64,000 bases of DNA from Primulina eburnea (Eukaryota > Streptophyta > Magnoliopsida > Lamiales > Gesneriaceae): assembly GCF_022965805.1 (NCBI RefSeq), contig NC_133105.1, positions 1,922,001-1,986,000 on the forward strand. The letters are read 5' to 3'. Below the pieces are notes generated by a model that was not told where the DNA came from, searched no databases, and saw only the letters and a program-made list of their open reading frames with translations. Shown piece after piece: positions 21,838 through 33,001 of the stretch. The stretch's first letter is position 1; the number at the start of each line of letters is the position of its first letter. The position numbers were made by a program, and so were the translations under genes.

Positions 21838-24800
21838 ATGGCGACAGCAAGCGTCGAGCACACTCTTGGGGACCTGAACAAGGATTCCTTTGTCGCCCTT
21901 TTGGGGAAGCTGATCGGGGAGTCCAAATACGTGCAGAACAACCCGCCGGAGCTCATCCCGGAGGAGGACAGGATCGTCAGGCACGTGCTTGATGTCCTCC
22001 GCCCCTTCAGCACCGCCACTGGCGGCGGTCCACTTGTCCTGAACCACGTTACTTACAAGCCCAACAGAGGGAATCTCATTGTTGAGTACCCCGGGACTCA
22101 GCCCGGGAAGATCTTGTCTTTTGTTGGTATGCACATGGACGTCGTCACTGCCAACCCTTCTGATTGGGTATGTGTCGCATTTCCAGTTAGCTTTAGTTTT
22201 CAGAATCCTGTGTTTTCACTGATTTACGTGTGTCCCTTTTTTATATTTCCTTGGTATGTTTTTTGTTTGTATCATTTGATTGATCGAAAGGGACGTTATT
22301 TTTTGTGCTCTTTCCTGTGGGGGTGTTACGACCTCTGGAATGGTTTTGCTATTGGTTATCCTGCTGATTTTCGGTTCTTTTAAGTAAATGAAATGCTCGA
22401 CTTATGGAGACTGGAGAGTGAATATTTATATTTGTGATTGCAAGTATGAAGAGAATGAAAGTTCTTTGTATGTGTCCGATTGGTAAATTGAGTTTTTATG
22501 ATGTGGTGCAATTTTTAGAATTTGAAACTCTAGACCAATGCTGTGTTTTCACTGATTTTAACGTGCTTCTCGTGTTTTTCTATGGATATTTTGCCTGTGG
22601 TGCTGGATTTTATAGTTTTATTTATTTATTTTTGTTTTCATGTTTTGGCTGATTGGAAGGAGATGCTATTTTTAAACTTTGTACTTTTTGGTGCCGATGG
22701 TTGTTTCTTTTCATATATACGATGCAGATATGTGAAGGCAGTGAAGTATTTGTTGGGATTTAATTTTCTTACGATTAGGACAAATTCATTTTGAGTTTAA
22801 CTCGTATTATCGTTTTATGACTTCAAGTTCCATCTATAATTGAAAATGTGGACAATTTGTTGTTCTAGGCTGATATTTGTTACCTCAAAATTCACCTTTT
22901 GTGTGATTAGATTAAAATCATTGCTTTGAACGCTCTCATCTTTTGAAAAATGCTATCGATTATCGGTATAAGAATCAAGATGTATTTTAACAAATGCTAA
23001 TTAAGGTTAACTTTTAGCTAAGTTTCAAAAGTGGAAGGAATGATCTTTTTCCTTGATTAATCAGGAAATCCTTTCTTCTTATTTAGGTTTGATTATGGAT
23101 TCTATAAACAGTTAAAAAGAGGAATGTGCTATATAAAATTGGAATCTGCAGCTATATTGATGTGTTGGTGTAATCAATAGGCAAATGTTTCCACTCAGAT
23201 CCTGTTGCAAACTTTGTATTACTTTGTGCAGGATTTTGATCCTTTTTCTTTGAGCATTGAAGGAGACAAACTCAGAGGGCGCGGAACAACTGACTGTTTG
23301 GGGCATGTTGCCCTTGTGACTGAACTACTGCGGAAGCTTGGGGAGTCAAACCCTACACTTAAATCCACTGTGGTTGCAGTATTTATTGCTAGTGAAGAGA
23401 ACTCATCTATTCCTCAAGTTGGAGTTGATGCATTAGTGAGAGCTGGATTACTTGATAAATTAAAGCACGGACCATTGTGCGTTGCATCATCCTAAGTATT
23501 TGAATCCACGTGCCACGGATATTTGACCAACCCAATGATCAATTCTAGAACTAAGTGTGTTGATAGGAAATTCAAATGATGTCACTGATAAATAAGTGGT
23601 TTTGTTTCTCCTCGCAGGTTTTGGATTGACACCGCGGATAAACAGCCATGTATTGGTACTGGTGGCATGATACCATGGAAGCTTCATGTTAGTGGGAAGC
23701 TATTTCACAGTGGTCTACCCCACAAAGTACTTCCTGTTAGAGTTTTCTTATATAAACTCATTTGAAAGGATTAATATGATAGACTTTGCATGAACGCGTT
23801 ACCTTTGGTATGTTTCATGATATCGAGTGATAAAAGTTACACTTTTGTTAATAACAGCATCGTTGTTTATTTAGCAACCTCTCAGTGTTAGCTCTCTATG
23901 GTTTCGAGTTTAAAATCGACATCAAACGTAATTTTATCCTAATAGGTATCTGTTAAACAATGACGTCCACTTTCTGAAATGAATCTGAAATTATAGTTGG
24001 ATCGCATAATTGCGTTTATTTCTAGCAATTGAGATATGTTACGCTAATACCACGATTGCATATTATATTTCATATTACTTTGTCTTTTTCTTACTGAATA
24101 CCTGCAGGCAATCAATCCATTGGAGCTTGCTATGGAAGCTCTTAAAGAAATTCAGTCACGGTTTTACAAAGACTTTCCACCACATCCAAGTGAAAGTATA
24201 TATGGCTTTGCAACACCATCAACCATGAAACCAACTCAGTGGAATTGTAAGTTCTCCACCGTAAACATGGTACCTGGCGTATCTATAGTTTGTTTGTCTG
24301 TTATGGGGCCTTTCTCTCCTAAGTCACTATATTAATGACAGATCCAGGGGGCGGCATCAATCAGATTCCAGCCGAGTGTAGAATTTCTGGAGATGTTAGG
24401 TTGAATTTAAATTTGAGGTTATTACATAATCTTTATCACATTGTGATTGACATCTGACAATTTACTGTACTGTCTCAGGTTGACCCCATTCTATAGGTGG
24501 GTATTGCACATTTCACTGTTTGTTTGAGATCCTTGAAAGCTTTTAAACTTCATAAAATTTGAAAAAGAAAAGAATTCCTAATAAATTCTTCATTTCAGTG
24601 TAACTGATGTGATTAATAAGCTTGAAGAATATGTTGATGACTTGAACACCAACATAGAAAAGCTGGACACTCGAGGGCCTGTTTCAAAATACTGTCTACC
24701 TGACGAGAACCTCAGGGGAAGGTGCTTAACTGTCTCTTTCTTCTTTTTCCAGCTGGCTGTTTGTAAATTCATCGTATCGTTTCGGTTCTATTTTCTTTGG

Positions 24801-25975
24801 ATTCTTGCCTATTCTTCTCTCTTTCATTCCGCAGAATTGATATAAGTTTTGACGAAGCAATGTCTGGAGTAGCTTGTAATCTTGATTCTCGTGGTTTCCA
24901 CGTATTATGCAAAGCTACCGAAGAAGTTGTTGGGCATGTAAAACCATATTCTATCACCGGTAGCTTGCCTCTCATACGGGAATTACAGGTATAATAGTTC
25001 ATTTATGTGAGTTTTTGGGTTTTGGAAACATGTGATTTTCTCCACCTCATCTGCATTCTTACGTCTTACTGTAGGATGAAGGTTTCGATGTTCAGACTTC
25101 TGGTTATGGTACGATCCACTCACTACGTACAAGATTTTTAATCTTTTCTACTATTAGTTGATATCCTGCTACGATCACCTTTATATATATCCTTTATATT
25201 TGTCTTCAGGAAAGTCCCTGACAAGAAATTTCACTATTAGTCTGTGATTTTGTAGTCATAAATGATGATGGTTTGTAGGTTCCATAAGTAAGCAGTTTGT
25301 ATGAAAATTAATTGCTATGTTTTTAATGTAGCGAGAGCGAGTACGACTGCCTCTATATTTTTAATGTGGGTCTAAGTAATAGTTTTGTATGGGGAGGACT
25401 ATGGAAAGTTTTGACATTGTCTTCAACGTTGAGATTGAAGGTCGATATCTGAAAACCCATTCCTTTAGGCCTGTGGCTAAATTTCAAACATGGGAATTAA
25501 ATGAAAGCAAATCAGAAAATGGTGAATTCACTTGTCCTTTTTATGAAAAAATTGAATGTTAACGAGCACAAGTAAATAGGCTGTGTATGCTCATCGAGGT
25601 GCAAGTATTTGTGTTGCTGATACCCCTTATTTACCAAGTAACCAGCCTATCTACAGCATATGGATATATCTATTCAAGATACCAGATGCATCTTTCTGTA
25701 TAGTAATTTTAAAGAAAATGAAGATTTCCCAGAAAAATCTTCATACAGTGTCGGGCTAGAAAGGTTAAAGCTGAGTTGCGTTTCGGGGACACAGTATACT
25801 TGTACCATATTTGTTGACAAAGACAAATTCACGCATTCATTAACAAGATTCGGTGCAATGTGCAGGTCTAATGGCGACGTACCATGCAAAGAATGAGTAC
25901 TGCCTGCTTTCGGACATGTGCCAGGGATATCGGGTCTTTGTTAGTATCATTGCACAGTTAGAAGATGGAGTCTAA
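21838..25975 (+). CDS. Acetylornithine deacetylase (M20 peptidase family), 439 aa
   Basis: Ten exons with consistent phases: 21838-22167, 23232-23476, 23618-23726, 24108-24246, 24342-24399, 24479-24496, 24599-24721, 24835-24988, 25075-25108 and 25866-25975. They total 1320 nt, close to Arabidopsis At4g17830. M20 metal-site motifs are visible: GMHMDVV (exon 1), GRGTTDCLGH and ASEEN (exon 2), and the C-terminal GLMATYHAKNEYCLLSDM (exons 9-10). The enzyme hydrolyses N2-acetylornithine to ornithine and acetate, feeding arginine and polyamine synthesis. A GTG lies in frame 15 bp upstream, but the first ATG is 21838, which gives MATASVEHTLGDLNK. Exon 6 is only 18 nt. No lesion is seen, which makes this the best preserved multi-exon gene in the window. 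Confidence 0.92.
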
Positions 25976-26490
25976 TGAACTAGATATTCCGTGCTTTCGA
26001 AATAAAATTTTCAATTTTTGCAGTTACTGTGCTGTCAACCTGTGTTCTATATTATGATTCTTGTGTTCCAAAATGTTTTCAATCGAAATAGTTTGTTCTT
26101 GCATATCTCTACTGATTATGTTATATTTATCCAATTTTTTTTTTATGTAAGAAGTAGATATGATTAAACTTTTAATTAGTAATATAGTTTGGAAAAACAT
26201 AGAAAATGTATAAATGCTTGATTCTTGAAATTTAAAAATATGTTATAATTCTTTTAAGTGATTGAGATTTGAAATTTAATTTGTATCTTTTTAAAATTAT
26301 TTTAGAAAAAATAACATACGTTAAGCATGGAAGAAAAATAAAGTTTCTATTTATTAAGGAAATTTTTAAAAAAATCTGATAATAGGAATAAGAAATATGA
26401 CTGGCTTCACGATATGAAGAAATATAAATTAAGGAGCAAATGGAAAATTACAAGTTTTCAAGGGCAGAATTATAATTTTACCCGAACATT
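25976..26490. other. 3' UTR and AT-rich spacer before the snoRNA locus
   Basis: No reading frame. Poly-T and A-rich runs near 26130-26400. Nothing else recognised. Confidence 0.5.
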
Positions 26491-26574
26491 AATTATATAT
26501 ATATGCCCACCCAATTAGGGTTTGAGGCGCCGTCGCAATTTAAACAAATTAACTTTTTGAACGATCTAGGGTTT
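26491..26574 (+). promoter_or_regulatory. TATA box, site II and telo-boxes of the snoRNA locus
   Basis: A TATA-like run (TATATATATAT, ~26494-26504) is followed at once by GCCCA (26505-26509), which is site II TGGGC on the other strand. Then comes TTAGGGTTT (26516-26523), a perfect telo-box complement, and a second TAGGGTTT (26567-26574). The telo-box plus site II pairing is known in plants from promoters of ribosomal-protein and snoRNA genes. No protein-coding frame follows, which fits a non-coding RNA promoter. Confidence 0.6.
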
Positions 26575-26715
26575 CTGTCGTGCGTTCTCTATATATTCTT
26601 GAATTCTTCTTCCCATTTTTCTCTGCACTTCTTCCAATTTCTAAATTGAAAAAAAGAAATCTCTTTTCTCTTTTTTTATGCTTTTCCATTTTGTTTTTTG
26701 CAATCAAGTTTTATT

Positions 26716-26796
26716 TGCCATGACGAAGATTTGAAATTAGTTCCGGAGATGTTTCGTCGATGACGGCGCTTAATACCTCTAAGAAGTTCTGAGCTT
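26716..26796 (+). ncRNA. Box C/D snoRNA candidate 1 (18S target CUUCUUAGAGG)
   Basis: Box C-like ATGACGA at 26720-26726, an internal CGATGA (26758-26763) usable as C', and box D CTGA at 26789-26792. The segment just before box D, CCTCTAAGAAG (26776-26786), is the exact complement of CTTCTTAGAGG, present in plant 18S rRNA (GGCTTCTTAGAGGGAC). Counting five nucleotides from the D box places the predicted 2'-O-methyl on a U of the CUUC segment. The terminal stem is weak (GC/GC), so this is the least certain of the four. Confidence 0.6.
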
Positions 26797-26884
26797 TCAC
26801 AAATTTTTTCAGTTTAATTACTCTTTTTTTCTTAAATTTTTTTTCAATACATTAATGACGTTTAGTTTTTAAATTCTTCAAATT

Positions 26885-26972
26885 GGCGAGGTGAAGATAG
26901 ATTTCATGAAGTCTGTCAATCCACTGATTAAATCCTGATGTCAACAGTGAATCCCGACAGGTTCTGATCGCT
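26885..26972 (+). ncRNA. Box C/D snoRNA candidate 2 (18S target GGAUUGACAGACU)
   Basis: A terminal stem GCGA/TCGC (26886-26889 with 26968-26971) encloses box C GTGAAGA (26891-26897), D' CTGA (26924-26927), C' CTGATGT (26935-26941) and D CTGA (26964-26967). The guide upstream of D', AGTCTGTCAATCC (26910-26922), is a 13-nt exact complement of GGATTGACAGACT in 18S rRNA. The five-nucleotide rule places the modification on the first U of GGAUUG. Box C has one mismatch to RTGATGA. The order of boxes and spacing are those of a normal C/D snoRNA. Confidence 0.75.
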
Positions 26973-27059
26973 GCTGTCTTTCATCCATCCATCTTAGATT
27001 ATATTAATTTTTTTGGAACCAAAATATCCATTTCAATTTTTAATCTTTTTTATGCGTAA

Positions 27060-27152
27060 GGAAGCAAAGGATGAATCTCATGTGACAATGGGTAATTTGC
27101 GGCTGAAATATGAATTATTGATGCTAAATCACCTTGGAGAACTGATGCTTCC
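27060..27152 (+). ncRNA. Box C/D snoRNA candidate 3 (18S target CGCAAAUUACCCA)
   Basis: A perfect 7-bp terminal stem GGAAGCA/TGCTTCC (27060-27066 with 27146-27152) encloses box C AGGATGA (27068-27074), D' CTGA (27103-27106), C' TTGATGC (27118-27124) and D CTGA (27142-27145). The guide before D', TGGGTAATTTGCG (27089-27101), is the exact complement of CGCAAATTACCCA in 18S rRNA. The predicted target is the first A of AAAUUACCC. All four boxes, the stem and the guide agree, which makes this one of the two strongest candidates. Confidence 0.82.
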
Positions 27153-27692
27153 TTAACTTAATAATTTTCATTAAATCCGGTTATCTTTTGACATCAATTT
27201 ACTGGAAATATGCAGTTTTGTGTAGTCTTGATGACTTGACCCTCTTTCAATTTTGTGTTTTAATCGTTTAATTAATTTAGGGCAACGGACCGATGCTTAT
27301 CGTCTTTGGGCTGCGTAGGCATGCCAAGTCTTTCCATTTCACTGTTACGCTGCTCTACGTGATGATGTGATCCCAACAGTAATGAGTTTGTCGTCATAAT
27401 TAATTTATTGATTTTTTGGGATTTTGATTTGGCGATGATATATATTTTTTTGAAATTGTTTTAACTTTTTTTTTTCAATATGTTTTTTGGGATTTTTTCG
27501 TTCATGGTCCGATGCCACGTCGCCTATAGCTGAATATCGGCAATGATCGGCGATGCTTTGATTGGGCCGAAATCAATTCACAATTTCGCATGTTGATAGG
27601 AATCTGCAGATTGATTATTTTCGGTTCATCTTCGGAGCCGATTTGTGCGATTACATTCACTTGGAATTAGTGTTTTTTTTTTAAGTTAAACA
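27153..27692. other. Spacer in the snoRNA locus; possible further units
   Basis: No protein frame. A stem GTTACG/CGTGAT with an outer TCAC/GTGA pair and a following CCAACAGTA (27338-27382) resembles the 3' half of an H/ACA RNA. A second hairpin TCGGTTC/GAGCCGA is followed by ATTACATTC (27620-27658). Neither has a clear H box or a target that I could find, so neither is called as a gene. Confidence 0.3.
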
Positions 27693-27778
27693 GAAGCCTA
27701 TGAGGATCATTTGTTGATTTTATCTGGAATTACCGTCTGAACATTTACTTTGATGTAAGATCGACTATCTGAGGCTTC
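27693..27778 (+). ncRNA. Box C/D snoRNA candidate 4, snR77/SNORD65-like (18S target CGGUAAUUCCAG)
   Basis: The terminal stem GAAGCC/GGCTTC (27693-27698 with 27773-27778) encloses box C ATGAGGA (27700-27706), D' CTGA (27737-27740), C' TTGATGT (27750-27756) and D CTGA (27769-27772). The guide before D', CTGGAATTACCG (27724-27735), is the exact complement of CGGTAATTCCAG in the universally conserved 18S segment CCGCGGTAATTCCAGC. The five-nucleotide rule selects the U of CGGU. That is the position methylated under yeast snR77 and human SNORD65, as I recall. Boxes, stem and guide all agree. Confidence 0.82.
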
Positions 27779-28559
27779 GCTGGGTTTTTGTTTATTTTTA
27801 GAAATTTATATATTGTATGGTATATCAATGTCGGTGGAATGCAGGGAAAGTGTATTGTGTCTGGCACAGTTTGACTTAATAATGAGATCTGTTTCCTAGT
27901 TGATTAATCGGTCGGATGGGCTTCACAGCTTTACTTTTTCCGTGAGCAATAGGACTACTCATTGCTGCTGCACCAGATAGAAGAAGACTAGAAATTGTTG
28001 AATCAATTATAAAATTGTGACGGAAAGATATGAAATACGGTACTTATCATGCTACAAAATAAAATAATAAAGTGACACAACTTGTTAAACATTTTAGGGT
28101 CTTGAAAAGTAAAATCTCTAACTTGCACGGAGATTAAAATCACAAAAATGATTTACAGCATCGATCTTTTGCACCACTACTAGCAAGCACCTTGTTCGCT
28201 CGAGAGTCGAGACAAGACACGAGTTTTATATTCCATCAGCGGTGGTCTAGGAAAAAGAATCCTTCCTTTCCTATCAGAATCCTATAATTTCAAGTGCGCG
28301 CACAATATCGTGATGTAACGAGTGACTTGAATTTTGAACCGAGGGAATATACATATCAATGTCGGAAACTACACTTCACTTTGTTCCAAATTGGAGTGCT
28401 AATTATCTTTTCTTTATCTGACCTATCCTTCTTAACCTTGTGCAACAGGTTTTATTAAACTATAATAACAATCCGCCTTTCACATAAAGAATACAATATG
28501 TATGATACCAAATATGATTACAGTTGAAATTAAAAAATAGTTTCATCATGCAAAATCCT
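27779..28559. other. Downstream part of the snoRNA locus and spacer
   Basis: T-rich, then mixed sequence. No further C/D unit with an rRNA match was found. The right end is the 3' UTR of the convergent MAN1-like gene. Confidence 0.4.
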
Positions 28560-31500
28560 TTAAAGATCAACATCACTAACTAGGAGGCTCAATTTCTCGC
28601 GTCCAGCTTTGCGCACTAGAGGATAATTCACGTTTTCCTTCAACTTTGATTCACTTCCCTTTATTTTTCTTGATGCGCTTAGCGAACCTTCAACTGTGAA
28701 GAGAGGTAAAGCCACAGATGTCAGACCAAAGAAATCCATTGATGCAAAAAGGCAACTTCTCTCGTGAACAAAATATAATATCATTTTGCCAAAATAATTT
28801 ATAATATCAAATTATTCTATCTTCATAAAGCTATGGATTCTAATGGTCAAAGTGGGCATATAATGCTATGTTTGGAGGGCAGAATTTGTGGACCGAAATA
28901 ACAGGATCTGCACCTTGAACCATGATCAATTCTCAGATTTAAAAAGAGAGTATTCGTCAACAATATCTGACAGAAAATAGATAATCTGTGGCACCCATCC
29001 ACCGGAAATGATAGAAATGGAGCATTTCTAATCAAGATCTCGATGTTGGAAGATGACCAGGTGATAGCCCTCACTTAGAACAATTAACTGAGTCATAGTT
29101 TGCCAACCAGGTTACTAATAGATCTAACCATGGTAAGCATTCACACTAGTTCATGTGAGTGTGACAAGATACTTGAAAAGTGAGGGAACAATTGTGGAGC
29201 TATAACAGGGCAAACTGTATCGTACTTGAAATGAGTTAAATGGACTAGGGAACAATTAAATAGGTTGCATATTCGTGGCAACAACAATGATTTAGTTACT
29301 CGCTAATAATAAATTATATTCTGCATATGCACAGTCATCAGGAAGTAGTATAGTTTATGTGAACTGCCAGATGCACAGAAGCAAATGAGCAATCACTTCC
29401 TTTACTGTGAGCATCAGCTTTGAGTTCATGATTACATTTTTATTTTTTAGGGACTTACCTCCCATGATAATAAAAACTTGGAGATGGTAATATGACTCAT
29501 TATGCACAACAATTATGCTTCCGCTCAGGATAGTGCACGTGTATCACAACAGGCCATCACACAACTAAATAATTCTTGAAAAGCATATGTTTATGGAATG
29601 CTCAACACCTTTCCCCAATAACGTATAATTGTATATTTTCTTACATAAGATGTTAATTATTACCTTGCCACTCCCATACCACCTTAGATTCACCCTTCAC
29701 TAACTTTGGGTATTGATCAACACGAGAATCTTCTTGGACCAACTCCTCAACCTACGAAGACAGGGAAAAAAAAGCAGACAAAGAAAGCTCACAAAGTGGT
29801 TATTACTGAATCAAAGCACCAATTTTTATGTATGACTGGAGAGAACAGAAGCTTGACAGATATGGTGACAACTCACAGGAGAAAGCAGATTTAACTAAAT
29901 GTGAATAGAAATGACCAGCTTCCTAAAATTAACTTCATACAACAGATAGCATCAGAATCTATCCACTAAGGAACAAGAAATAAAAGTTAGAAAATTTTAG
30001 TATGGGAAGAAAATGGTACATATTTGAGGACAATATCTATCAATGGCTTAATCATTAGGTCACACTCTTCAATTATATATGGATCCACAATGGTGTACTT
30101 CTTAGTAAATTTTATATAAGAATAACATGGCAACATAAAATTTGAAAACCAATAGGACCAATAGAAACCCAAAATAGTTTCTATGTGAAAACAAAGTACA
30201 ACATTGAAAGAGTAACGTGAGAGCGACCTAAACAAGAAAGTGAGCACTTCTCCGAAAGTCGTAATGAACAGGTTTGTAAGGTCCTCTAACTCACCTGTAG
30301 GTTTTTTCATTCACATTTTTTTTAAAGGACAGAGAGGTCAAATTATTTACAATTTCAATTCCATGGAACTGGATGTGCATCAACTAATAATACCGGAATT
30401 ACATCCAAGAAACCCTAACCTCATTGTTGACATTTTTCTTCTCTAAAAAGGTGGCTATTTGATCCAGTATGCATTTTCTCTCTAGAAAATACTTGAGAAC
30501 CAAGTGAAACCATTGAAATTGTTTAAAATACATAAACGGACTTTTGTTCTAAAAGCGGAAAGCTGTGCCAGAAACACAAAAGCATATTATCATTTAAAGG
30601 AAGAAATTGACAAATCACATAAAAGATAGAAGCAACAGTGCTTCAAGTAATTACTGACTGAACTAGCAACTATAAATAGCATACCATAGTAACTAAAACT
30701 TTAAAATCAGTTCCACAAATATGCCTGTAAATTCATAAGAGATTAAGACAATTGATCTTCAATGAACACAAGGTCCGATCGGACACAGGAAACCATTTTT
30801 GAAGTTACGAAGTAGATTAGAGCAGACCTAAGCTTCGACTTAACCTGCTTCAAAGTCGTAAAATAAAATATTTTTTTAGTTTAAGTAATTGGATTCAGTC
30901 AATTTAGATGTAAACCCATGAATAGAAGTACTTTTTCCAGCTCTACATAAGCGCAAATCAAACCCATAGCTTACCTAAAAGATATTTGTACCTTTTTCCA
31001 CAGAACCATATCATTTCTTTCCTTGGGTGAGAGAAGATGATCTCGCAACCACGAGGCAGCCACCCAAGCAGGCTCACCCACAGCATTTTCACTCCTAGAC
31101 ATCAATGGCCTCTCTTCGAGTATATCGCAAACCTAAAGTAAGTTACCAGATCATTCAAAATTGTCAATTTGTAAATGCTCCAGGACAGTCTACCATACTA
31201 AAAAATGTGAAACATTTTCTCCGACTCATGGACCACTGTGGGGACTCCAAACTTATGAAATTGGGGTCCAAGAACCTTGATGATGGAGGTGATATGACTC
31301 TACAGAAATGAGTTGAGATCGAGGTGCTCTGCATCTGTCAACTTGGATGAGAGTTTTGTGAAATATGAGTCCAAGAATCTTGATAATTCACGTTATGAAA
31401 AATGAATCTACATAAATGAATGAAAAGATAGAGGTGCTCTGCATCTATCAACATGGATGAAAGTTCAATTTCTAAACAGTAACAGAATAATGGCTTAATT

Positions 31501-33001
31501 CGGGTTGGAATGGAGTATACCTCATGGTAAACTTGTTCAGCTCTAGCAGACAAGAGACGCCTTCTGTAGGCCCTGGATGCTATTAATATTCCTCCCATGA
31601 ACTACAAACCTTGATATAATTAACAAGCTTTATCATGTAGATACTGTAATATATGATTTTAAAGCTGTGTAGTCAAAAATCGAATACCAATGCACATATT
31701 GGCACTAAAAGTAAAGCATGCTCGACCATCCACTTTCGAGCACGACATGACAGTGGCTTGTAATAGTTAACAATCGACTCCGGGCACTTGAACTCTACCA
31801 TCCTGAGCACAGGATTTTAGATAATCAACAAAAGTGTGTGTATATATAAATATACATTTTAAGAAAAAGAGTACCATTTCCTTCAATTAGAAACAGAAGA
31901 AATGCTTACCCTTGACTGTTTCTTCTTGTCTCTAAAAGTTTACATATGGTCTCATTAGCTCTTTTTCTTGCAGACATGTAAATAGCTTCATCCAGTTTAT
32001 CCTTGTCCCTCGTTTGTTCTTCATATAACTTATTCCAAAGTTCATCTTGCCCAACCTAAAAGACAATTTAGGATAAAGACAGCTGTATAGCGTTTTACTT
32101 GTTAAAGAACAGAGGTATATTTTCTTTTTTAGTAGATATAATTCTAAAATAATTTGATGAAGTGACACAAACCCAACAGCCTCCTATTCCACTGCAGAAA
32201 AATTGAGCATATGCATCACAAACACGAACTTCTGCCCATTTTGACTGCAATTTAATCAGTTACTAGTGGTGTTAAAAATTACAAGTTAAATTTGACAAAA
32301 TACTAATGAAAGAGGGTATGTTTTTCAGAACGAAATGAAAGGCAATAACCACTCACAATCTTTTTGGCCGTTTCATTAATATCTCCATCCTCAACACATA
32401 CCTTCCCACGCTTCCTATAGCCATGGCCACATTCCATCTTGCCATCATAACATAGCCCATGTTCAGGACAGGGATCACAGCGATCTGAGGCAAGCGATGG
32501 TTAAAAAATGCATACATGTCAGCAAAATTGTTCGCCAGCAGAAATGGGAGGAGCATTTTTCCAAACCTTGAGAGTGGATACAATGGAAAGTTGAATAATA
32601 GTTCAAATGAAGTAGATAAGTGAGCTTCTTTGTTGCCAAATATAGAAATCCCGGAGCCGTACAACGAGTAATTTATTACAATAAAAGAGGAAACCGGTAG
32701 CAGAAAAAAATGCATTTCGATCAACCTAAAGAAAAGGGAAATTGAAGAAATGATAAGTGTACCTGACAGAGAATAGTCGTTATTATCGCAGAAGGGTTTT
32801 GGGTGGTGATTGATGGAGTTGGCTATGAAATTACAGGCCATCCGCCACGGCGGCAGCGATGGAAACGACGGCGATCAACCGGGAGAGGTCGGCCTTTGAC
32901 GAAGGCATAGACTTTAGCCATGGTTCTGCACGGAATGAATCGGGGGAAGTTGGCGAAGGTTTAGGATTGTGCTTTCTCCTCGATACATTGTTGGAAGGCA
33001 T
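28560..33001 (-). CDS. MAN1/Src1 C-terminal-domain protein (At5g46560-like), one-base frameshift in exon 1
   Basis: Nine exons on the minus strand with consistent phases: exon 1 33001-32763, then 32484-32357, 32244-32173, 32055-31910, 31802-31688, 31601-31521, 31132-30992, 29751-29664 and 28693-28560. A Cys-rich lumenal block (CDPCPEHGLCYDGKMECGHG) and VEDGDINETAKKI match the MSC domain of inner-nuclear-membrane MAN1/Src1/Heh proteins. A membrane segment (ALLLVPICALVFMGGILIAS) and a winged-helix-like tail (VCDILEERPLM, EPAWVAASWLRDHLL) follow. The frame from ATG 33001 (MPSNNVSRRKHNPKP, then LIAVVSIAAAVA) is conserved, but one extra base at 32842 throws it out of frame. From ATG 32841 (MACNFIANS) the frame is open to the end, 327 residues. 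Without the extra base it would be 380 residues with an N-terminal membrane segment. Confidence 0.75.
31320..31466. repeat. Direct duplication, ~110-bp spacing, in intron 6
   Basis: Two copies of GAGGTGCTCTGCATCTRTCA (R = A or G) with a following TGGATGARAGTT, about 110 bp apart, in the intron between exons 6 and 7 of the MAN1-like gene. Adjacent sequence (TCCAAGAAYCTTGAT) is also repeated. Confidence 0.75.

Noticed and set aside
26716..26796. Reading snoRNA candidate 1 as a tRNA or miRNA hairpin
   Set aside because: No cloverleaf arms and no long stem. The C/D boxes and the 18S match explain it better.
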